Shown piece by piece: positions 5,720 to 12,206 of a DNA stretch of 13,272 nt. Under the pieces are notes generated by a model that did no database searches, was not told where the DNA came from, and worked only from the letters and a program-made list of their open reading frames with translations. The stretch comes from Bacteroidota bacterium (GTDB taxonomy: Bacteria > Bacteroidota > Bacteroidia > Chitinophagales > Chitinophagaceae), in assembly GCA_023433755.1 (NCBI GenBank), contig JAEYUA010000284.1, positions 1-13,272 on the forward strand. The letters run 5' to 3'. How positions within the stretch are numbered: position 1 is the stretch's first letter; the number at the start of each line of letters is the position of its first letter. Made by a program: the position numbers and the translations under genes.

Positions 5720-8524
5720 CTAAAACACTTTCCCCGCAGGCGCCTCCGGCTTCTTATCCGCCTTCTCCGTCTGGCTCATTCCACTGGTGATCCATTTCTG
5801 CGGTGCCTTGCCAAGGAGGTAATGATCAAAGAATTCTTTTTGTCTTCTCTGGTAATCGATTTGATTCTCTTTTTTCGCCAGTCCATGGTTCTCACCTGCA
5901 TATACCAGCATGATATGTGGTTTCTGCATTCTTCTCATGGTGCTGTACATTTCAATGCCCTGGTGCCAGTCAACCGCGCCGTCCTTATCTCCAAATGCAA
6001 CCAGCAACGGTGTTTTGATATTTGCCGCCTGGTACATGGGTGAGTTGCGCATGTGTTCTTCCATGCGCTCGTACCAGGGACCATCAAACCTGCCCTGGCT
6101 GGTTTCGAAGATCTTGCTGTCAGGAGTACCCGTATTCCAGTAAATACTGTTACTCATCGAGATCAGGTTGGTGAGCGGGGCACCTGCAATAGCAGCTTTA
6201 AAAATATTCGTCTGGCTGATGATAAACGAAGTCTGGTAAGCTCCCCAGCTATGTCCCATCAATCCCACCTTATCCTTATCGACCATTCCTGTCTTCAACA
6301 CTTCTTCCACTGCAGGCACCACACAATTCACGGCACTCATGCCGGGATCATTGATTTTATAAGTAATATCCGGACGAAAAACAAAATAACCGTTCGTGGT
6401 AAAATTGGTGGTATTGTACGAGCCTCTTTCACTTGGGTTCACATAATTATGAACAGTCTGCGAAAGTTCCTCGTAGATATAAGTGATCATGGGATATTTT
6501 TTGCCGGGCTCATAATTGGCTGGGTAAAACAGTGCGCCCTGCATTTTTTTGCCATCCTTATTCACATAATTCACCAGCTCACTTCTCCCCCAATTGTATT
6601 GAGCCTGCTGCGGATTGGTGGCAGCCACTTCTTTCACATCACTGAAAGTGGAGGTAGTATAAAGTGTAGGGGAGATATTATAATCCTGTTTCACAAAAAG
6701 ATACTGGTTAGCATCTTTTGCTTTCAGCAACCGGTTCACCAGCTTGTCTTCATACACCACTGTCTGCAACTTTGCTTTTTCCATTTTGGCATAACCAAAT
6801 TTTTTGGTCTTGTCGCCATACATGCTGAAGAAAAGCGGTTTGCTGTCATCAATGAAAGGCTCTTCAAAATCCAGGCGCTGCAGGCGGTAAATGGTTTCAC
6901 TGTTCTTACCATCCGTAAGTTTTCTTGCACCTTTCCCGTCAGGCTTTACAGCCCAAACATCATATTCATCATACAGCAGCACTTCCTTATCACCTTTAAA
7001 CCATCCGGCCATACCAACAGGCGGGCGGTTTGGAGCGGGACCATCATCCCTTACATCCCAGAAATCCGATCTGAGATTGGCAGTGAGGTTGGTATTCTGC
7101 CCGGTAGCAATATTGTAGGTATGCCAGTTCTTGTCTTTGAAATAAACCAGGTATTTACCATCCGGTGAAGTGCGCGGGAAAGTAAAGAAACCCGCGAGTA
7201 TTTTTTCAAAAGCCAGTTTTCTTTCACCGGTCTTTACATTCACGATCCAGGCATCCGCATAATCTTCTTTGAAGGCCGGCTTGTATTTTTTATTGGTGTA
7301 CACTACGGCGTATTTCTGGTTGCCGGTGAGTTGGGCAAGCGGCGCTTCTTCAGTAGTAAGTGTAAAAAACTTTCCATTATCAAGATTCCATGCGCTCAGG
7401 GAACTCATAAGTGTATCCTGCCCGAGTGTGATCTTCTGCCTTGGCTGGATCTCCGGATCATTCCAATGCCAGATATCAAGCCCGGCAAGTTTGGTAGAGG
7501 AGGTTCCTTTTTTGGCGGCGATCACTGCTCTTGTACTGTCAATGCGGAGCGTGTCTTTTTTGGTCATGCTGTCACCGGGTCTGCGGTCATCTTTTTTCGC
7601 GAGTTCATTATAAGTCCATGGCTTCAGTCCAAAGAAAGCCGTGGTCAGGTCATCGCTGATGCCAATGCCGCTGTTGGCAAAAACACGCATATCCTTTGGA
7701 AAATCTTTTTCATGCTCCGGGTCAAAAATTTTCATGACCGGTGCTTTGGATAGATTGGTATAAGTATATACTACGGCATTGTCCTCTTCATAACGGTCCT
7801 TGCGGTAGGCCCTGAAAAAAGCAAGGCCATCGCCTTCCTTTGACCAGGTAAGTTTGGAGAAACGTGCGGTATCACTTGCCAGCACTTTTAGCGTGGTGCT
7901 GTTGAGATTATATAGCTCAATGGAATTACCTGCTGTATTGGCTGATTCAACAATGTATGCCAGGTGATCGCTTTTTTTATTGAAGGCGAATTCAGTTACA
8001 TTACCAATGGTACGCGTTGTTCCGTCCACGAGGTTTTTAACGAGCAACACCGAGCCCTTGTCCTTATTATCTTTTGGTGGCATGAGGTAGGCTGCCAGGA
8101 ATTTTCCATTGCGGGAAAACCCAAAGCGGTTGATGTTTTTGATCTCTTCTTTTTTTCCTGTGGCCAGGTTGAGCAGTCCGAGTTTAAAATCAATGGTCTT
8201 CATCTGCTCCCTTGCTTTTTCGGCTTCCTTGTAGGAAACACCAACCCGGTAAGCCAGCCATTGGTTATCACCTGAGAATTCAGGTGTTGATGCAAAAGGC
8301 AGTTTATGCACCTTACCATTGTTTTTGTTCACCACGAACAGTGTATCATTATCCTCCTGCACCATTACATGGTACATCATCCATTCACCATTAGGTGAAA
8401 GCCCGGTGGTGGCCAGGGTTTGCCATTTACCGTAATCTTCTGGTGTGAGGTCCTTTTTTTGTGCTTTGGATTGCAGCACTAGCAGGCAGCCGGCAAGCAG
8501 CAACGGCAGGTAATTTTTAAACAT
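5720..8524 (-). CDS. Exported S9 family peptidase (prolyl oligopeptidase / DPP-like)
   Basis: Encodes 934 residues from ATG at 8524. An in-frame extension to 8635 was rejected because the start at 8524 opens on a signal peptide (MFKNYLPLLLAGCLLVLQSKA, cleavage before Gln22). LLAGC also resembles a lipobox with Cys13, but the hydrophobic stretch continues past it, so lipidation is less likely. A long beta-propeller region (about 30-650) contains blade motifs such as FPRTSPDGKYLVYF. The C-terminal alpha/beta-hydrolase domain (about 680-915) carries GLMGHSWGAYQ with nucleophile Ser759, GDKDGAV with Asp848 and GENHG with His880: a complete S9 triad. It should cleave peptides in the periplasm or at the cell surface. 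A Lys/Pro-rich tail (KADKKPEAPAGKVF) follows. Length and order match Bacteroidota S9 peptidases. It is a single-gene unit ended by the terminator at 5579-5605. Confidence 0.94.
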   Translation of the reverse strand: MFKNYLPLLLAGCLLVLQSKAQKKDLTPEDYGKWQTLATTGLSPNGEWMMYHVMVQEDNDTLFVVNKNNGKVHKLPFASTPEFSGDNQWLAYRVGVSYKEAEKAREQMKTIDFKLGLLNLATGKKEEIKNINRFGFSRNGKFLAAYLMPPKDNKDKGSVLLVKNLVDGTTRTIGNVTEFAFNKKSDHLAYIVESANTAGNSIELYNLNSTTLKVLASDTARFSKLTWSKEGDGLAFFRAYRKDRYEEDNAVVYTYTNLSKAPVMKIFDPEHEKDFPKDMRVFANSGIGISDDLTTAFFGLKPWTYNELAKKDDRRPGDSMTKKDTLRIDSTRAVIAAKKGTSSTKLAGLDIWHWNDPEIQPRQKITLGQDTLMSSLSAWNLDNGKFFTLTTEEAPLAQLTGNQKYAVVYTNKKYKPAFKEDYADAWIVNVKTGERKLAFEKILAGFFTFPRTSPDGKYLVYFKDKNWHTYNIATGQNTNLTANLRSDFWDVRDDGPAPNRPPVGMAGWFKGDKEVLLYDEYDVWAVKPDGKGARKLTDGKNSETIYRLQRLDFEEPFIDDSKPLFFSMYGDKTKKFGYAKMEKAKLQTVVYEDKLVNRLLKAKDANQYLFVKQDYNISPTLYTTSTFSDVKEVAATNPQQAQYNWGRSELVNYVNKDGKKMQGALFYPANYEPGKKYPMITYIYEELSQTVHNYVNPSERGSYNTTNFTTNGYFVFRPDITYKINDPGMSAVNCVVPAVEEVLKTGMVDKDKVGLMGHSWGAYQTSFIISQTNIFKAAIAGAPLTNLISMSNSIYWNTGTPDSKIFETSQGRFDGPWYERMEEHMRNSPMYQAANIKTPLLVAFGDKDGAVDWHQGIEMYSTMRRMQKPHIMLVYAGENHGLAKKENQIDYQRRQKEFFDHYLLGKAPQKWITSGMSQTEKADKKPEAPAGKVF

Positions 8525-8604
8525 ATGGAGCGTTTTGATGGTTTTAAGGTAAGGGATGCCGTGCGAAGGGGAAAATGTTTTTTGTGAACGGTGCGAATGA
8601 GGGC

Positions 8605-8650
8605 CAAGCTGCAAGGGGCAAGCTGCAATGGACAAGCTACAAGCTACAAG
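8605..8650. repeat. CAAGCTG/CAAGCTA short repeats
   Basis: The heptamer CAAGCT(G/A) occurs at 8605-8611, 8619-8625, 8633-8639 and 8640-8646, the last two in direct tandem and followed by another CAAG. The starts are 14, 14 and 7 bases apart, which suggests a 7- or 14-base unit with drift. It lies between divergent genes and shows no coding signal. Confidence 0.65.
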
Positions 8651-8718
8651 ACTTTATGCATGCAGCCTACGTATCATCAGAGTGGTTATATTTTTATAGT
8701 GAAAGGCCGGGGAGGCCA

Positions 8719-8744
8719 GCCTTCGCTGAAGCTTCGGCTGACGC
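8719..8744. repeat. Imperfect palindrome centred on AAGCTT
   Basis: Thirteen-base arms meet at GAAG/CTTC (8728-8735). Eleven of thirteen positions can pair, two as G-T wobbles, with mismatches eight and eleven positions from the centre. It is GC-richer than its surroundings and ends two bases before the left arm of the inverted repeat at 8747-8842, so both may belong to one element. Confidence 0.6.
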
Positions 8745-8746
8745 AG

Positions 8747-8842
8747 CGGGAAGATGGTAAGTAAAGTCATTATAGCTTGAAGGGTCTAAACGATATCTTT
8801 GATCCAAATTTGATTATCAGACGCTACTTACCGTCCTTCCCG
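8747..8842. repeat. Spaced inverted repeat with about 61-base interior
   Basis: The left arm CGGGAAGATGGTAAGTA (8747-8763) and the reverse complement of the right arm, CGGGAAGGACGGTAAGTA (8825-8842), share CGGGAAG and GGTAAGTA around a two-versus-three-base mismatch. The 61-base interior is AT-rich and has no gene. The arrangement resembles a small non-autonomous element or two oppositely placed copies of a dispersed repeat. No target-site duplication or transposase is visible. Confidence 0.6.
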
Positions 8843-8932
8843 CCTAAACGGCTATGCCTTTTTTCTTCAAAACGTATTAAGCTTTATTTATTTGGCCAGC
8901 AAGAAAGTTCACTGCTCTTACCTTAGCAGTTC

Positions 8933-10831
8933 ATGGATTATTTTAAGAAGCTATCGGATTTATTGAAGCTTGAAAAAGAAACCGACCGCCGTTCCTTTGA
9001 ATTGCTCACGGCAACACTCTCCATCCAGGACCGCCGTGAAAACGGTATGACCTGGTACCCCATTGCCATCAAAGGAACTGAAACCGGCAGGGGTGATTAC
9101 CTCACTGTTGAAATTGAACGCACCACGCATAGCGATATCATTCACCAGTTACGCTTCGGTATGACCGCGGCCCTTTTTTCCAACCATGATCCGAAAGAAG
9201 ACCGCGTGGAAGGTACCATTACACATATCAGTGGCAACCGCCTCAAACTTTCCCTTCGCACAGACGAACTGCCCGACTGGTCACGCAGGGGCAAACTAGG
9301 TGTAGATGCGGTATTCGACGAGAACAGTTATTCTGAAATGGAAACCGCGCTGAAAACAGCACCACAGGTTGCGGAAAAAAAAGAAGAAGGAAAACTCATC
9401 AGGATTTTAACCGGCCAGCAGGCGCCTTCTTTCGATGAAAGAACAGAAACAAAAACTTACCCTGCTCTGAACACCCTTCAACAGGAAGCAGTGCAACTGA
9501 TCCTTAAGGCCGGCGACCTCGCCATCGTACACGGACCCCCGGGAACAGGCAAGACCACTACACTTGTTGAAGCAATCAGGGCCATGCTTGAAACATCAAA
9601 ACTAAAATTACTGGTGGTGGCGCCCAGCAATGCCGCTGTTGATTTGCTTAGTGAAAAACTTTTTGACAAAGGACTGAACGTTGTACGCATCGGCAACCCT
9701 GCAAGAGTCCAGGAAAAACAGTTGAGCCTCACTCTCGACAGCAGGATCGCTGCACATCCGCAATCCAAAGAAATACGCAGGCTGAGAAAGCAGGCCTCCG
9801 AATACCGCGACCTTGCCCATAAATACAAAAGAAGTTTTGGCGCGTCGGAAAGAGAGCAAAGGAAGGCTTTGTTTAATGAAGCAAGACAGATCGCTGCCGA
9901 AGTTGAAAAAACAGAACAGTACATCATAGATGATGTGATCTCAAAAGCGGATGTGATCACCGCAACGCTTATCGGTGCCAATCATTATACTATCCGCAAA
10001 ATCAATTTTCACACGGTGGTGATTGATGAAGCCGGGCAATCTATTGAGCCTGCCTGCTGGGTTCCCATTTTAAAAGCCAGGAAACTGGTGATGGCCGGTG
10101 ATCATTTCCAGCTTCCTCCCACCGTGAAATCTCCTGAAGCGGCAAAAGAATTCAATACCACCCTGATGGAAAAACTGGTGGCCTTGTACCCACAGTCAGT
10201 AGTACTGCTCAAAGAGCAATACCGCATGCATGAAACCATCATGGGCTTTTCTTCGCGGGAATTTTATGGCAATCAATTAAAGGCACATCCTTCCGTTGCC
10301 CAACATCTTTTATTTCCCTCTGACCAACCATTTCTCTTTATCGATACCGCAGGTTGCGGTTTTGAAGAATTGAGAGAAGGAAACAGGATTAGCAATCCTG
10401 AAGAGGCCCGGTTCTTACTGAAGCAGCTTGAAAAATTCGCGCAGCGTATTGAAGAGAATGGGCTTACAACGTTCCCGTCAACCGGTATCATATCACCTTA
10501 CCGCCACCAGGTGGAATTGCTGAAAGAATATCTTTCAGATTATCCTTTGCTGCAATCACAGGCCCAGGCCATCACCATCAACACCATCGACAGCTTCCAG
10601 GGGCAGGAAAGGGATATGATCTTTATAAGCCTGGCGCGTAGCAACGCGGATGCGGTCATTGGTTTTTTATCAGAGATACGTCGTACCAATGTGGCCATGA
10701 CAAGGGCCAGGAAAAAACTCGTGATCACAGGCGACAGCGCCACCCTTTCGCAGTTTCCATTCTATGCAGACCTGGTGGCCTATGCGGAAACCAATAATTC
10801 CTATATCAGCGCCTGGGAACTGATGTACTGA
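8933..10831 (+). CDS. UPF1/IGHMBP2-like superfamily 1 DNA/RNA helicase
   Basis: Encodes 632 residues with all helicase signatures. Residues 1-175 hold an N-terminal beta-rich substrate-binding region. Walker A is GPPGTGKT (201-208), motif Ia is VVAPSNAAVD (228-237), Walker B is VVIDEAGQ (362-369), motif III is GDHFQLPPT (389-397), motif IV lies at QYRMH (429-433), motif V at NTIDSFQGQERD (550-561) and motif VI at NVAMTRARKKL (586-596). DEAG in place of DEAD, with QYRMH, is typical of SF1B UPF1-like enzymes, which move 5' to 3' on DNA or RNA using ATP. A charged helical insert (about 275-335) lies between motifs Ia and II. Length matches bacterial IGHMBP2-family helicases. There is no signal peptide, so it is cytoplasmic, with a probable role in nucleic-acid maintenance. 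No defence partner is adjacent. Confidence 0.95.
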   Translation: MDYFKKLSDLLKLEKETDRRSFELLTATLSIQDRRENGMTWYPIAIKGTETGRGDYLTVEIERTTHSDIIHQLRFGMTAALFSNHDPKEDRVEGTITHISGNRLKLSLRTDELPDWSRRGKLGVDAVFDENSYSEMETALKTAPQVAEKKEEGKLIRILTGQQAPSFDERTETKTYPALNTLQQEAVQLILKAGDLAIVHGPPGTGKTTTLVEAIRAMLETSKLKLLVVAPSNAAVDLLSEKLFDKGLNVVRIGNPARVQEKQLSLTLDSRIAAHPQSKEIRRLRKQASEYRDLAHKYKRSFGASEREQRKALFNEARQIAAEVEKTEQYIIDDVISKADVITATLIGANHYTIRKINFHTVVIDEAGQSIEPACWVPILKARKLVMAGDHFQLPPTVKSPEAAKEFNTTLMEKLVALYPQSVVLLKEQYRMHETIMGFSSREFYGNQLKAHPSVAQHLLFPSDQPFLFIDTAGCGFEELREGNRISNPEEARFLLKQLEKFAQRIEENGLTTFPSTGIISPYRHQVELLKEYLSDYPLLQSQAQAITINTIDSFQGQERDMIFISLARSNADAVIGFLSEIRRTNVAMTRARKKLVITGDSATLSQFPFYADLVAYAETNNSYISAWELMY

Positions 10832-10925
10832 CATCCATCCGCTCCATTTCCCATTCTTCCCTGTTTGCGTACTCACCAAAATAGGTGATAGGGAATGCAG
10901 TTCAATTTTTCTAGTTTTATTAGAA

Positions 10926-10948
10926 CCGGGATAACCAAAACGTCCCGG
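10926..10948 (+). other. GC-rich hairpin upstream of the membrane acyltransferase-like gene
   Basis: CCGGGA (10926-10931) and TCCCGG (10943-10948) pair perfectly around an 11-base loop, 16 bases before the ATG at 10965. It lies just after a TAGTTTTA (10912-10919) that could be the -7 element, so it may sit at the very 5' end of the transcript. No T-run follows, so it is not a standard terminator. A weaker TCACC/GGTGA stem lies at 10873-10888. Confidence 0.4.
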
Positions 10949-10964
10949 ACTCCAAAACCACATC

Positions 10965-12179
10965 ATGGAACTCGTTGCACCAGTACTGCCTGCAGAGGCA
11001 CGTCCCATTGGCAGAACTGCCTACCGCATCAATTCAATTGATCTTTTACGTGGCCTGATCATGATTATCATGGCCCTGGATCATACCCGTGATTTTTTTC
11101 ACATTGAAGCATTCACCGGTGATCCTACCAATATGCAAACCACCACGCCTTTTCTGTTTTTCACCAGGTGGATCACCCATTTCTGTGCGCCTGTTTTTAT
11201 CTTCCTCGCCGGAACCTCCGCCTACCTGCAAAGCCTGCGCAAGTCAAAGGCTGAACTCAGTGGCTTCCTGGTAAAACGGGGACTGTGGTTAATACTGGTT
11301 GAGGTTTTCATCATGAGCCTGGGCATCAGCTTCGATATCTATTTTTCCAATATTTTCCTGCAGACCATCTGGGCCATAGGCATCAGCATGGTGATCTTGG
11401 GAGCAGCGATCTGGATGCCCTATGCTGCCATATTCATCATTGGCACTTTAATCGTTTTCGGTCATAACCTTCTTGATTATTATGAGGCAGGGAAACAACA
11501 GTTTGGCGTGATCTACAGTATCCTGCACCGCACTGCATTTTATCCTATTGGTGAGGGACGGACAGTAGGATTTCTCTATCCCTTCCTTCCCTGGACAGGA
11601 CTGATGATGCTGGGATATTGCCTCGGCCGGCTATTCATGGATGATGAAGGGAAGAGAAAAAAACGTTTGCTTTCTTTGGGCCTGCTCATTATTGGATTGT
11701 TCATTGTACTACGCGCCTTTGATATTTACGGCGATCCTTTCAAATGGTCGGAGCAAAAGAATGTACTCTTCACATTCATGTCATTCCTCAACACCACCAA
11801 ATACCCTCCTTCACTTCTTTATCTCTGTATGACCATTGGTCCCGCACTGGTCTTTCTTGCCCTGGCAGGAAAGGGCAACAGCAGGCTGGCGAAGATCATC
11901 ACGGTTTATGGCCGCGTGCCATTCCTGTATTATGTGCTTCATTTTTACCTCATCCACCTGGTGTCCTCTCTTCTTTTCTTAAGCAGGGGACATTCATTTG
12001 CCGAAGGATGGAATGGTATTCCAGGGTTCCCATTCAAGTTTGTTTTTCCCGGGGAAGGATATTCACTTGGCATTGTTTACCTCGTGTGGATATTGATCGT
12101 TGCGGCGCTCTACCCGGTTTGTAAATGGTTTGGTGAATACAAAAGAAAGAACAAACAATGGTGGCTCAGTTATCTCTAG
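10965..12179 (+). CDS. DUF1624 / HGSNAT-like multi-pass membrane protein
   Basis: Encodes 404 residues, largely hydrophobic, with roughly ten membrane segments (about 27-44, 68-88, 106-126, 131-150, 152-168, 203-222, 234-250, 284-300, 313-338 and 366-386). The N-terminal signature RINSIDLLRGLIMIIMALDH followed by TRDFF is the hallmark of the DUF1624 family, related to the catalytic region of heparan-alpha-glucosaminide N-acetyltransferase. CAPVFIFLAGTSAYL (74-88) and GRVPFLYYVLHFYLIH (316-331) are further family motifs. Eukaryotic HGSNAT passes an acetyl group across the membrane to a sugar amine; for bacterial members the acceptor is unknown, so a cell-envelope sugar acylation role is inference. 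Residues 224-235 form a charged loop. It is followed 27 bases later by the D-aminoacylase gene on the same strand. Confidence 0.92.
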   Translation: MELVAPVLPAEARPIGRTAYRINSIDLLRGLIMIIMALDHTRDFFHIEAFTGDPTNMQTTTPFLFFTRWITHFCAPVFIFLAGTSAYLQSLRKSKAELSGFLVKRGLWLILVEVFIMSLGISFDIYFSNIFLQTIWAIGISMVILGAAIWMPYAAIFIIGTLIVFGHNLLDYYEAGKQQFGVIYSILHRTAFYPIGEGRTVGFLYPFLPWTGLMMLGYCLGRLFMDDEGKRKKRLLSLGLLIIGLFIVLRAFDIYGDPFKWSEQKNVLFTFMSFLNTTKYPPSLLYLCMTIGPALVFLALAGKGNSRLAKIITVYGRVPFLYYVLHFYLIHLVSSLLFLSRGHSFAEGWNGIPGFPFKFVFPGEGYSLGIVYLVWILIVAALYPVCKWFGEYKRKNKQWWLSYL

Positions 12180-12206
12180 CAGGGTGATTGCTGTTATCTT
12201 TAATCC

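Larger units (their letters stand above)
8525..8932. other. Divergent intergenic region with repeats
   Basis: A 408-base spacer between the divergent starts of the S9 peptidase (8524, leftward) and the helicase (8933, rightward). It must hold both promoters. A TTTATTTG at 8887-8894 is one mismatch from the Bacteroidota -7 element TAnnTTTG and lies 38 bases before the helicase ATG, but no matching -33 element is seen. The centre is filled with CAAGCT repeats, an imperfect palindrome and a spaced inverted repeat, listed separately. Open frames in it are short and repeat-derived, so I call no gene. Confidence 0.65.

Noticed and set aside
6053..7168. A 371-codon open frame on the plus strand inside the S9 peptidase gene
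   Set aside because: It is antisense to a clear S9 peptidase with a full catalytic triad. Its translation is rich in His, Ile and Phe without family motifs, as expected of a shadow frame.
8485..8524. Lipoprotein signal (LLAGC) in the S9 peptidase
   Set aside because: The hydrophobic stretch continues past the Cys (LLVLQ) to a SKA/Q site, so a signal peptidase I substrate is more likely. Not fully excluded.
8525..8635. In-frame N-terminal extension of the S9 peptidase
   Set aside because: It would add 37 non-hydrophobic residues before a perfect signal peptide and would run into the CAAGCT repeat array.
8575..8760. 61-codon plus-strand frame between the S9 and helicase genes
   Set aside because: It crosses the CAAGCT repeats and the palindrome and has no start signal; the PAFAEASADAAGRW end is what the repeat encodes by chance.
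8847..8862. GGC-TAT-GCC followed by a T-run as a terminator
   Set aside because: The stem is only three base pairs and no plus-strand gene ends upstream of it.
9478..9981. A 167-codon minus-strand open frame inside the helicase gene
   Set aside because: It runs opposite the Walker A to motif II region of the helicase; its Ser/Leu/Ala-rich translation is a mirror of those codons and shows no domain.
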